Shown here piece by piece: positions 28,097-37,481 of a DNA stretch of 64,000 nt. Within the stretch, counting starts at the first letter, position 1. The number at the start of each line of letters is the position of its first letter. A program made the position numbers and the translations under genes. Origin of the DNA: Mayamaea pseudoterrestris (taxonomy: Eukaryota; Bacillariophyta; Bacillariophyceae; Sellaphorales; Sellaphoraceae); assembly GCA_027923505.1 (NCBI GenBank), contig BROI01000002.1:806001-870000 (forward strand), read 5' to 3'. The notes beneath the pieces are model-generated. The model saw nothing but the letters and a program-made list of their open reading frames with translations. It was not told where the DNA came from and did no database searches.

Positions 28097-29234
28097 ATGA
28101 AGTTCTCGTTCCCTCTATTCACCGTCTTCAACACCATCCTCGGATCCAGCGCCAACAGTGCTGTAAGTATGCAGACTGCAGATGATTACGTTATAAAAGA
28201 ATGAATTTCTGACATACTTCTTTCCTTTTCGCATTTTCCAGCCCGTCACGGACCTTGACATTCAAGTCACCTGTGCCAACCTTCGCTTCAACGAGATCTC
28301 TCCCAAGGCGCTTGCCTTTGGTGCCAAGGCTTTGGAAGTGACGTTCAACAACGTCCACAAGAAGGCCGATGGCTTGTCTCTCAACCAAGTCATGGCCACC
28401 CCCAACGATGTTTCCTTCGCTCGCAAGCAAAAGGTCGTCGGCAAGACGGGACTGCGCGCAGGCTGCAAGTTCTGTGGGTCGGACGACGAGTTCGGCGCCT
28501 TGGAGAGCCTCTCCTTTGCCGCCAAAGGCACGGACGACAACTTGAAGTGCAAGTTCTGCGGCTCCGACGACGATGTCACGCTCGACGATGCCAAGCTCAA
28601 GCTCTGGGAGGGCGAGTTGACCGCTATTCTCGCCTTGTCCCCGTATGCGTCCCTCAGCAAGGCCGAAGATTGCCGCATTGCCATTGCGCCGCTCGCCGCC
28701 GCGCCAGTCGAGGTTGGTTGCAAGTTCTGCGGATCCGATGACGACAAGGAGATGCAGCAAGCCGTCACCATTGATGTCCAATGCGACAAGATGGACTTCA
28801 GCAGTGCTCCCGTCCGCGTCCTCTCAGTTGCTAGCAAGCTTCTTTCCGAGTCGTTTGACGCAATTCATTCGGCCGAAGGCTCCAAGCTGACCGACATTTC
28901 CTTGGCGGCTCCGCGCTTGTCTTTCAGTGAAGACAAGTCGCTCAAGGCTGGATGCAAGTTTTGCGGCTCGGATGATGCTTGGATCGTTCAAGAGGAGCAA
29001 GCGACCAGTGGCTGCAAGTTTTGCGGATCGGACGATGCCGTCACAAGCAATTTCGACATTGAATTTTCAGCCAAGTTGGGTTGCAAGTTTTGCGGATCCG
29101 ATGATGCCGTCTTTGCTGTTTCGGAAGTTGCCATTAACAAGGCGTGGGAGCAGTTGTTCATGGCCAAAATGATCAAAGAAGGCATGAACCCTGGAACATG
29201 CAAGTTGGTCTTGACGGACAGCGCCACCGCGTAA
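28097..29234 (+). CDS. Secreted Cys-tag repeat protein, copy B
   Basis: Two exons, join(28097..28162, 28242..29234), with a 79-base intron, give 352 residues. Exon 1 again encodes only the signal peptide (M-K-F-S-F-P-L-F-T-V-F-N-T-I-L-G). The six C-K-F-C-G-S-D-D tags sit at residues about 97-104, 125-132, 182-189, 260-267, 280-287 and 303-310. Codons differ between tags (Gly GGC/GGT/GGA, Phe TTC/TTT, Ser TCG/TCC, Asp GAC/GAT), so the peptide, not the DNA, is held constant. Stretches between tags match copy A closely (A-L-A-F-G-A-K-A-L-E-V-T-F-N-N-V, C-D-K-M-D-F-S-S-A-P-V-R-V-L-S). The C-terminus G-M-N-P-G-T-C-K-L is shared. It is probably extracellular or vesicular; metal binding or thiol chemistry is inferred from the CxxC knuckles only. 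Confidence 0.88.
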
Positions 29235-29286
29235 GCGGAAGAACGAGGAAGAGCCGATGCAAAGATAAATGCACGCGCCACCTTTA

Positions 29287-29318
29287 TTCATAGGATCATC
29301 CAGAGATAACGTTATCAA
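29287..29318 (+). promoter_or_regulatory. 3' palindromic block of copy B
   Basis: ATTCATAGGATCATCCAGAG is followed by the perfect palindrome GATAACGTTATC, about 50-85 bases after the stop. It matches the block after copy A (3487-3517). Confidence 0.5.
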
Positions 29319-29798
29319 ATTAGTCTCGATTTCATACACTTTGCTTTTCGTTAGCGCGTAGCTTTACTTACCGCGACAATATCATGTGTGTATATTACGC
29401 TTCTTGTTACGTCGGGTCGTCATTAGACAGGTTTTTATCTTTCTGTGCTTCTGAACTTTCCTTCATTTGAAGCATTGCGTCGCGAGCGAAGGAAGGAAGA
29501 AAGTTGAGCGCGCCATGGTCGGCGCGTCGAAACCGTGGACGCGTGCCGGTGCGCGCCAGCCAAGCCTACGACATTCAAACTTGCGATGCCTGCAACATGC
29601 AAGAAACGACATGTTCATTGCCGTTGCCTGAGAGAGACAGTCCCGAGCATTATCAAAGTGTAGCAGAGACATGGTAGCCCCCAAAAGCAATTAACAACCT
29701 CCGACTGCATATCAAAGCGCTGAGTAAGCTCCGGGAAAGGCCGAGCCAGCTGCATGCAACTACTCATACGGTACGACGCCGTGGACAATCATTAAAAC
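29319..29798. other. Intergenic spacer
   Basis: This contains a GC-rich patch rich in GCGCG near 29510-29570 and the promoter of the next gene. No supported gene or RNA was found. Confidence 0.5.
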
Positions 29799-32033
29799 AT
29801 GGCCGAGGACCAAGGAAGAGAAGCTATTATGGCATCTTCAATGAGTCTTACTTTAGCTGAGCGAATGGAAACGGAATTGGAAATGCAGGATCGACCGCTT
29901 GCAAATGAAATTGCAAGCAAGCAAGGCGCTGAGGCTGTTCGTCGGCAGAAGGAGGAGAGCTTGGATGACAAACCGAAACAAGAATCACTCGGCAATGCGG
30001 CAAATTTCAACTCGACAATGGCTCCTGATAAAGCAAACATGAAAAATTCTACAACTCGAGGCCGTCTAGTTTATAATTCTCCGCGGATTCGCTACTCGGA
30101 TGCGATTCTTTTTCCTGCTGCCTCGCTTGCTCGCCAACAGTGGCAGCAACAGCAAACCTACCTTTTAAATGCACCAACTAACATGTATCAACAATATTTT
30201 CGCCACCAAAATGTTTACCACGGGCCTCCGCCTCATGTGCTATCGCTGGGGGCGCGTCGCTGCTTGACTCTGGAAACTCTCAAGGCTGGCATGCCTCGCC
30301 GCGCCGCCTTTCAGATTACCGAGCTGCACTTGCACTTTTCAATACATGAAACCAAACATTGGAAGGCGTACGAATGGAACGATTGGTGGATGGGCATTGC
30401 CAAGATTTTTGCCAATGTGCATCACTTGTATATCGAGCATAGTGCGGTTGAACACGGACACGATGATGAGGAGGAGGAGGATGCCGCTGATTGCGCGTTA
30501 AATTTAAAAGGAAAGACAAGACGAAGGCTTTTGTTTCCATGGTCACGCGCATTGGCGAATGATAAACCATGCACGGTAGATCATCCGGAGAAGGAGCTTG
30601 AGCAAACTTATCTTCGCAACAGTCGGTCGGAGCGACTGGAGGTCTTGATGTTTCTGCCGAATTTAAAGTCGTTTAATGGAACGGCGTTTACGCCAGATGA
30701 CTATCAAACGACGCAGCAATATCATTCTGTTGGTCTATTTGTTCCGTCTGTGCAAAAGGTTCAGGCCCAAACGCCGACCATGCTGCCAGCGCATACATAT
30801 TGCTTGCTGGACCAAGAAATTATCTTGGCAGACGACGATGACGCAAACGATTGCGATGACGATGATGATCTGGACTTGGAAATGGAAGCTATTCGCGAGA
30901 TTTTGGAAGCGACGAAATCATTGGATGACGTCGAGTTTACTAATGACCGTATCACTAATACGAAACAATCAAAACCGCCAGTGGAGGAAAAGAAAGAGGA
31001 CGACGCAACGCCCGGCACACCACCACGGCGCCCTACAAAGCAACACGATGTGGAACTTGAGTATGTTTCTCCGGAAACAAATGCCGTCACCTGCGAATGG
31101 GGAGTTGCCTGCGGTAGCTTGTCATTGCCGACTTACTTTTTGAGCACAAACTCGATGAGTAGTGGGACGTGCACGAGGCTTCGGTTCCGACCGAGGACGA
31201 GAGCTTCGCCAGCGCCAACTACTGGTATTTTTTATGCCGCCGCAAAGGATGCAATGAACGCAAAACGTAGCACAACCAAATCCATTGCTGACGTATACGA
31301 GCCTAATCTTAATGCGGAACTAGCTAACGATCCCGGAAAGGACGGCCGTCCAGAAGCTAAGACACGCATGGGAAGCAGCGTGAAAGGGATATCATTGTCT
31401 GAGAATGTTTCACCGTCTTCTGCAGAAGCCTGCACAATAAACTACCAGCAAAGTCCGCTGGAATTTGCCACAGAGCATCCAAACTCATCCCATGCCCTCA
31501 ATACGTCGAGTCATAACTCCATGCGCACTCCTGCACATGCATCATTGAGTTCGCCTTTCCCTATGCAGTTCCGAGCGCGAGCGAAACAAGCCATTTTTGC
31601 GGCAAAATATAAAATTCAAGGTGATTTACTATCCAGTATCGAGCCTGGCCAAGAGATTCGGTCGTCGCCAATAATGACAAATTCTGTTGAAATCCTTCGA
31701 GAGCCAATCCCTCTTCCACGGGCGGCTTCTCCCCCACTGGGAGCGCAGAAAAAGGCGCCACAAGTTGCGACACCACCAAAGGCAGCAGCAAAGCTGCCGG
31801 CGAAGGTATCGAGCCGCCCACCGCCGGGCCCAAGGCGTGCTACGTCGACAGTTGCTGCGAAAGCTAAGAAGAAGGTCAAGAAACATAGGGGACCGAAGTG
31901 GCGCGAGAAGGTTGCAGCTCGCTCAAGCAGTATTTTAGATGAAAGCGAAGATGAAGACAACATCGATGACGAGAACGCCGACGACGCTTCCAGTACTGGA
32001 ATAGAGAACATCCACGACGGAGTAATTGTGTAA
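29799..32033 (+). CDS. Uncharacterised 744-residue protein
   Basis: A single-exon protein. Residues 1-80 are charged and Gln/Lys-rich. A folded region at ~140-330 alternates helix-like and strand-like stretches (I-T-E-L-H-L-H-F, V-H-H-L-Y-I-E-H, L-E-V-L-M-F-L-P-N-L-K), which resembles degenerate leucine-rich repeats. A very acidic loop (D-D-D-D-A-N-D-C-D-D-D-D-D) follows near 350. The C-terminal third is Pro/Ser-rich and then strongly basic (A-K-A-K-K-K-V-K-K-H-R-G-P-K-W-R-E-K), a likely nuclear or nucleic-acid-binding patch, with an acidic tail. No signal peptide or membrane segment is seen. I do not recognise a family. Composition suggests a nuclear scaffold, which is inference. Confidence 0.6.
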   Translation: MAEDQGREAIMASSMSLTLAERMETELEMQDRPLANEIASKQGAEAVRRQKEESLDDKPKQESLGNAANFNSTMAPDKANMKNSTTRGRLVYNSPRIRYSDAILFPAASLARQQWQQQQTYLLNAPTNMYQQYFRHQNVYHGPPPHVLSLGARRCLTLETLKAGMPRRAAFQITELHLHFSIHETKHWKAYEWNDWWMGIAKIFANVHHLYIEHSAVEHGHDDEEEEDAADCALNLKGKTRRRLLFPWSRALANDKPCTVDHPEKELEQTYLRNSRSERLEVLMFLPNLKSFNGTAFTPDDYQTTQQYHSVGLFVPSVQKVQAQTPTMLPAHTYCLLDQEIILADDDDANDCDDDDDLDLEMEAIREILEATKSLDDVEFTNDRITNTKQSKPPVEEKKEDDATPGTPPRRPTKQHDVELEYVSPETNAVTCEWGVACGSLSLPTYFLSTNSMSSGTCTRLRFRPRTRASPAPTTGIFYAAAKDAMNAKRSTTKSIADVYEPNLNAELANDPGKDGRPEAKTRMGSSVKGISLSENVSPSSAEACTINYQQSPLEFATEHPNSSHALNTSSHNSMRTPAHASLSSPFPMQFRARAKQAIFAAKYKIQGDLLSSIEPGQEIRSSPIMTNSVEILREPIPLPRAASPPLGAQKKAPQVATPPKAAAKLPAKVSSRPPPGPRRATSTVAAKAKKKVKKHRGPKWREKVAARSSSILDESEDEDNIDDENADDASSTGIENIHDGVIV

Positions 32034-32099
32034 CGACGGTATACTGCGTGACCAGAAGTGTAAAATAGATATATGCATATAATACATATAAAAATTTTC

Positions 32100-33845
32100 T
32101 CACGATAATTGATTGTCCCACGTAAGGGCAATGTCACCACCATGAGGTGGTGAGCTGCCTATGTGCACACTATCTCCGTCAATGGAGACCGGTCGTCTAA
32201 GCTTCCACCACGGCATATTGTCAAGAGAAATCTCTATATCGGAGATATCTTTTCCCTTTGTATCTGGGATAGCAACAAGAGCGAATAAGAAGCCAGCGCA
32301 TGCAACTAGGAAGTATATAAGAAACACACTGGAAGGTCTTCCGAGCCACACTTGGGCGGAGATAAAGGTTGACGTTACTAACGTCGCACAAGCATATGTA
32401 ACTATCGTGCTGGCACCGAGGGCCCGTCCGCGAATCTCAGTTGGAAACAGTTCCGACGTCAACAGCCATGTCAGAGTTCCAAAGGATAGACTATATCCAG
32501 TCACAACGAGCAGCACACCAGGTATGGCCCAGGCGAGACCTACACCATTCTCTGACAAATTCTCTGCATTTCCCGTGCTTAAACCCTGCAGTTGCATTGA
32601 CTCAAAAGCAATGACCAAAAACAGCATACCTACTGCAATGACTGCTATACCCGACAATAAGAGGAATCGTCGACCGAACACTTCAATCTTCCAAACAACG
32701 AGAACAGTCGTAATAAACTTGACAAGTCCGATCGAAAGTGTCGCCCAGCTGTGAGCATCAGTTGACTGAGCATTTCTACCAGCCGCAGCAAAGATGGCGG
32801 GAGCATAGCTCAAAACGTTTGTCTGTCCACAAAATTGCTGAGTCACTGCAAGGAAACATGCTATGATTGCTTGTCGTCGATGGTTTATGCAAAGTTGTTT
32901 TACAAAGACAATTTGCTGCTGCATGAGTATGATGACTCCATGAAAATGTGTAGATACCAAATTAAAATAGCATTGTCTCTGTCGTGCAGGGTGCGAGGCA
33001 ATTGCCAAAAGCACATCATTATCGCCTTCGACTAGTGAGCTGTACCGTTCTTCCGTTTTCTTTTCGTCACCTTCGACAGTCTCTGGAATGAGTGCGCGAC
33101 CGCGAATCAACTGCATGGCTACTCGACTCTCTTCTATTCGTCCCTGGCCTTGTAGCCATAATGGACTCTCAGGCATTCTAGCCATTCCAAGCAACTGAAG
33201 TATGGCGATCAAACCACTAGCACCGAACATTGGCCGCCAAGCGCTGGCACTCGTATCACTTGAAAAGGCAATGCTTGCAACGAATGCCAGCAAAAAACCC
33301 AGCGATATGCAGGCTTCGTTGACGCTGACAATGCTTCCACGCAACTGCACTGGAGCAATCTCGTGCAGATACGAGACATCAGCTATTCCAGAAACTGCGA
33401 CTGCAAATCCAACGACTAGTCTCCCGAGTATGACATATGCGTAGGAAGGAGCGAGCCATAGAATAAACGCTCCGATCAGAAAGCAGATATCTGTCACAAT
33501 GATGGCTCGTTTCCTACCAAAGGTATCACAGATGCTTCCTCCAACCATGGCGCCAACGCCTCCTCCGACGTACAAAATGCTGACAACCATTTCTTGCTGA
33601 CGAACGGACAAATCAAAGTCCAACGTCAGCCATGGAAGCGCGCCAGAAACAACTCCCAAGTCGTACCCAAATAGAATTCCGCCCAAACTAGCCATGGCTA
33701 TGACTTGTATGGTGAATGCCGACAGCCTTGTCTCACTGCTGCTGCCCGGTTTTTCGTCATTTGCTGGATGCTCGTCCAGTCCAGCACTTGGAATGGCATC
33801 ATCCAGTCGAGGCAAAGCATACTGCTTCCTCATCATGCGAATCAT
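32100..33845 (-). CDS. Sugar-porter type MFS transporter
   Basis: A 581-residue protein read as one exon, with twelve expected membrane helices. Family motifs present are G-G-I-L-F-G-Y-D-L-G-V-V-S-G-A in helix 1, D-x-x-G-R-K (D-T-F-G-R-K) in loop 2-3, P-E-S-P-L-W-L after helix 6, Q-Q-F-C-G-Q-T-N-V-L-S-Y in helix 7, and P-D-T-K-G-K at the end of helix 12. The central loop is longer than usual and contains an odd hydrophobic run, V-S-T-H-F-H-G-V-I-I-L-M-Q. A GT...AG pair brackets that run, but it would be only 39 bases, too short for a typical intron, so I keep it as coding. The substrate is probably a hexose or polyol. Confidence 0.8.
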   Translation of the reverse strand: MIRMMRKQYALPRLDDAIPSAGLDEHPANDEKPGSSSETRLSAFTIQVIAMASLGGILFGYDLGVVSGALPWLTLDFDLSVRQQEMVVSILYVGGGVGAMVGGSICDTFGRKRAIIVTDICFLIGAFILWLAPSYAYVILGRLVVGFAVAVSGIADVSYLHEIAPVQLRGSIVSVNEACISLGFLLAFVASIAFSSDTSASAWRPMFGASGLIAILQLLGMARMPESPLWLQGQGRIEESRVAMQLIRGRALIPETVEGDEKKTEERYSSLVEGDNDVLLAIASHPARQRQCYFNLVSTHFHGVIILMQQQIVFVKQLCINHRRQAIIACFLAVTQQFCGQTNVLSYAPAIFAAAGRNAQSTDAHSWATLSIGLVKFITTVLVVWKIEVFGRRFLLLSGIAVIAVGMLFLVIAFESMQLQGLSTGNAENLSENGVGLAWAIPGVLLVVTGYSLSFGTLTWLLTSELFPTEIRGRALGASTIVTYACATLVTSTFISAQVWLGRPSSVFLIYFLVACAGFLFALVAIPDTKGKDISDIEISLDNMPWWKLRRPVSIDGDSVHIGSSPPHGGDIALTWDNQLS

Positions 33846-34343
33846 TCAAGTAGCGTCTCAGGTTCATGAAACTGACGTATCGCTTTGAATGTCGCACTAG
33901 ATACTCCGTCAATGCCACCTGCTCCCGCTGCTCGAATCTAGCACTCTTGGCTCTCAATATGCTGAAGTCGACGAGACCGATATCATACGATAATTACTCC
34001 AGCTTGTGTAGACTAATTCTGTACTGGGGCGCGCATGCAAAAGGTGTCAATTTAATGGCTTAAAGGTGCGGCGTGGTGTGCCTTCGTGGGATGATCTGAT
34101 CCCGGTTCGTTCGTTTGGCGAGCAAATGATGTGTCGTACCACGACTCCAAAGAACCGTTACGACACAAAAGAGGAGAAAGGGATGAGGTTGATCGCCAAA
34201 CGACTTCCCCGCCCCTCGTCGTCACAAGAACCAACAACCCACCCGACACGCCGACACTTGCACTCTGCTCACCGGCCCTTCTCAAGTAATCACTCTACAT
34301 TGCCACATTCTACTCACTGGCCATCTTTGAGCTGATTTTACAA
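33846..34343. other. Divergent promoter region
   Basis: This lies between the MFS gene (minus) and the first MYND gene (plus) and probably holds both promoters. No gene is supported in it. Confidence 0.5.
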
Positions 34344-35891
34344 ATGTCCGCTGAAGCAAAGCTTGCCAAAGTTCAAAAGAAAATTCGCCAAGGTTTAATC
34401 AAGCACGGTACAAAGGTTGAAGTTAACGATGCTGATCCATGTGGCGACGGGGATCAGTCAATCATCGACACTGGCGGCTTTGCTCGTCAGCAATTTTATC
34501 GAAACTTGTACGGGGAAGCAGGTGACATTAATTATCTCGTTGAGGTCGGCCTGGCTCCATTGTCATCATTTGCCAGACACTGCATAGCAGGCACTGTGAC
34601 CGCAATGCGAAGAATGCTTCAAGAAGCCGATACGGATCCAACAAAGCCCTCGGAAGCATTAGTTCAATTGTTGGAAAAGCGCGAAACGACCCAGCGCTTG
34701 TCACCATTGTTGATGACTGTCGGCATAGGCAAGAATGTTCAGCTTTCGGCAGACTCTTTGGTGCCGCAGCATCTCAAGGCGGTGGAACTCTTGCTCGAGT
34801 ATGGAGCCCGCCCTGATGCCCGAGACGTTTGCGGAAAGACTGTCTGTCACTACGGGTTGGGAGCTTTTGCGACGGAAATGACTATGAAGGCTTGCGAATA
34901 TTGCATTGCAGCTCACCAGTCGAGTCATTTGTTTGGAAAGGAAGTGGAACTACACTCGCTTAGTACCACGGAACTGAATGGATTGCGAGGCATTTGTCGC
35001 GGCTACATTGTATCGACTGGCCGGCGAATGGTTCATTTACATGATAGGAACGAGACAAAGGCGCTAAAGCCAATGAATTTGAAGCTTGTCAACGGAGACT
35101 CAAACACTGTTACTGTCAACTTGTGCGATATTCAAGATCGACTGAAAGGCGTAGCATTGATTGAAGTGTTAATGGCAAATCGACTTGACGTTGCAAAAGT
35201 CTTATTGGACCAGCATAACGCTAGCATTGACATAGTTAATGTTGAAGGCCTCTCACCCAAAATAATGGCCGCCAAGGCGGGTGCATTGTCCCAAGTCGGC
35301 GGCATGATAATGAAGAGTGCCATGCGTAAGAGTCGAGCAGAGCACGTGACTCGCCAGAAAACATGCGCCAACTGCGGAAGAGTGGACGACTCGCTGACGA
35401 AATGCGGAAGGTGCCTCACCGTATGTTACTGCTCGCGAAACTGTCAGGTTGCACATTGGAAAGCGGGACATAAGGGGGATTGCGTGCCTGTTTTGGACGA
35501 GAAACAATTCGTTAGTTTGAAAAAGCCTCGTGCCGGAGGCATGTCCGTGGCGACATTCAGTGTGGGTACTGGGTCACTTGGCGCTGCTTCGAGACAGCAG
35601 CCAACTAGAACTATGTCAGACTCTTTTCGAAAACCCAGCAATGTGGCTTACGGTGAACAATTCTACATAAAGATTCAGGCCGGTGGAGTGCTAACGCCCC
35701 TGCTGTTATACGATCAGTCACGCGAGTTTCAAACGACTGTCAACCCATCGGACCCAGCCTTTGACCAACTACGAGCTAAAGTTGTCGCCGATCCTGCTGC
35801 CGATGGACGGAAAACCTATTTGAAGTGCAGCTTTGACAACCAAGATAGCTGCTCTATTTTTCTTAATACTCGGTCAGTGAAATTATGGTAG
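34344..35891 (+). CDS. Ankyrin-like/MYND zinc-finger protein, copy 1
   Basis: A 515-residue single-exon protein. The N-terminal half has ankyrin-like helices, for example V-E-L-L-L-E-Y-G-A-R-P-D-A-R-D-V-C-G-K-T at ~145-165 and D-V-A-K-V-L-L-D-Q-H-N-A-S-I-D-I near 280-295. A MYND zinc finger lies at ~341-378 (C-x2-C, C-x2-C, C-Y-C-S-R-N-C, H-x3-H-x3-C), a protein-protein interaction module. The C-terminal ~80 residues (F-Y-I-K-I-Q-A-G-G to the end) are conserved in copy 2 and unassigned. Ankyrin/MYND proteins are an expanded family in diatoms with no assigned role. Its paralogue lies 1.6 kb downstream on the same strand. Confidence 0.78.
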   Translation: MSAEAKLAKVQKKIRQGLIKHGTKVEVNDADPCGDGDQSIIDTGGFARQQFYRNLYGEAGDINYLVEVGLAPLSSFARHCIAGTVTAMRRMLQEADTDPTKPSEALVQLLEKRETTQRLSPLLMTVGIGKNVQLSADSLVPQHLKAVELLLEYGARPDARDVCGKTVCHYGLGAFATEMTMKACEYCIAAHQSSHLFGKEVELHSLSTTELNGLRGICRGYIVSTGRRMVHLHDRNETKALKPMNLKLVNGDSNTVTVNLCDIQDRLKGVALIEVLMANRLDVAKVLLDQHNASIDIVNVEGLSPKIMAAKAGALSQVGGMIMKSAMRKSRAEHVTRQKTCANCGRVDDSLTKCGRCLTVCYCSRNCQVAHWKAGHKGDCVPVLDEKQFVSLKKPRAGGMSVATFSVGTGSLGAASRQQPTRTMSDSFRKPSNVAYGEQFYIKIQAGGVLTPLLLYDQSREFQTTVNPSDPAFDQLRAKVVADPAADGRKTYLKCSFDNQDSCSIFLNTRSVKLW

Positions 35892-36236
35892 CGACGAGGT
35901 GCTTTGAATGATTGCTGCTCGCATCACCACACCCCGCTGCCATCGCCCAGCTATCAACGGTTAGAAAGTAGTATTTAACAAGGCAATACCTAATATAAAC
36001 TTTGTCATTATCATATCATGGACCATAGCCCGGTAATGTAAAGAGTTGACGATCCTGCAGCAAAAACGCCTGTGGGTAGGTACAAGTAATGGTGCGACAA
36101 TCGGACGTTTTGAGGCCTTTTTCGACGAGTCACGAGCTCTAAGTCACGCAAGATCGGTGACGTCGCTCCTTGAAGTCGAGCTTGGGCAAATCCTCGGGCA
36201 ACTCTTCATTTTCACTTCCAAATAGCATTCGCCACC
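35892..36236 (+). promoter_or_regulatory. Antenna gene upstream region with a CRE-like TGACGTC
   Basis: A 345-base gap. TGACGTC at 36158-36164 lies about 75 bases before the antenna ATG, among other TCACG-type words. TGACGT-like elements are known to mediate CO2/cAMP/light responses of diatom genes; use here is inference from the motif only. Confidence 0.3.
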
Positions 36237-37008
36237 ATGAAGATCGCCGTCGCCGCCTCCCTCATTGCCTCCGCTGCTGCATTTGCCCCAGCTGCCAAGC
36301 AGGCCTCCAGCACTGCTATCAAGTCGTTTGAAAATGAGCTTGGTATGTAATTTCAGCATTTGTTACTCATGCGAAACTGCATGCAGCCGTCGCAGACTCT
36401 AACTCACCGAACAATTCCTACTGTATCGATTCGCAGGAGTCATTCAACCCACTGGATTCTGGGACCCAGCTGGCTTGACCAAGAACATTGACCAGGAGAC
36501 TTTCGACCAATACCGAACGGCCGAGCTCAAGCATGGCCGCGTCGCCCAATTGGCCGTCATCGGATACATTGTTCCGGAGGTCTACCGATTCGGCTTTGAC
36601 ATTGCCCCGGGCTTGCCTTGCGCTGATGTGCCCAACGGTGTCGCTGCCATTGACGCCATTCCCGCTCTTGGATGGGCGCAAATCTTCTTTGCGATTGGTG
36701 CCGTCGACTACTATGGCTTCCTTGGCGACTTTGACAGTGGCAAGCCCAACTTGGATGCCACCACCCTTGAGACCCGAAAGCTTCAAGAGCTTCAGCGTAA
36801 GTTGATATGAAATGGAGTCAGACGTAATACCATCTATCAAGTCGATAAATGCGCTCATTCCTTCTTTTTTATGTTTTCCTAAACAGACGGACGCTTGGCA
36901 ATGCTTGCCACCCTTGAGCTCTTCCGTCACGACAGCCAGAACCTTGTCAAGCCTGCGTTTGACGGACTTGACCATTTGATCACTGGCTTGCCATTCCTTT
37001 ACAACTAA
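36237..37008 (+). CDS. Fucoxanthin-chlorophyll a/c-type antenna protein
   Basis: Three exons, join(36237..36342, 36437..36796, 36887..37008), give 195 residues; splice joints restore L-G-V-I-Q-P and L-Q-H-G-R-L. The leader (M-K-I-A-V-A-A-S-L-I-A-S-A-A-A-F-A-P) has the A-F-A-P motif for entry into a four-membrane plastid. The mature protein starts near S-F-E-N-E-L-G-V-I-Q-P-T-G-F-W-D-P. Helix 1 is E-L-K-H-G-R-V-A-Q-L-A-V and helix 3 is L-Q-H-G-R-L-A-M-L-A-T, whose Glu/Arg pairs bind chlorophyll. Gln replaces the usual Met after H-G-R-V-A. It sits in the thylakoid membrane and harvests light. It lies between two MYND paralogues on the same strand and is probably regulated by light. Confidence 0.93.
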
Positions 37009-37481
37009 GTTATGTTGAATACTCTAACCGTTAGTGATTAAGCAACCCTTCCTTAAACACCTGTAGACTCTGTTTTTGGTTACATCTCGTTTAGCACCTC
37101 CATTTGCGCCAACAAATCCTACTCGGGATGTAGAATATGGTATGATCGTTTGTGAGAGTAAAGGGGTTGGAGATAAACTAACGCGGCCGAAACAACAATA
37201 TGACGCAAGTTGAAGAGTAGCTGACGTCCGCTCATTTCTCCAAGCATCGCCGGTTCTCACACAATTCGCAAAGCATTGCACGTAAGCGAACATTACACGC
37301 CACACCGCAAATCAGTAGCTGCCGCCTCTTACAAAGCGAGATATTGATACTGCCAACTAATACGGTCACTTGAGCAGTTGTTGATACGTCAGACATCAGA
37401 CGACCTGCGAGAGGCGAGAGCACAACCAACATTACAATCTAGTCCATCGACACGGCAAGCATAAAACACAGTCCACACATC
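37009..37481. other. Intergenic spacer between antenna and MYND copy 2
   Basis: 3' region of the antenna gene and promoter of the second MYND gene. No gene or RNA was seen. Confidence 0.5.

Noticed and set aside
28191-28837. Two overlapping minus-strand frames of ~190 codons within Cys-tag copy B
   Set aside because: They are antisense shadows of the real two-exon gene, and similar shadows occur in copy A.
32937-32975. A possible 39-base intron in the MFS transporter
   Set aside because: It has GT-AG ends but is far below the 73-324 base range of the other introns, and the frame is open without splicing.
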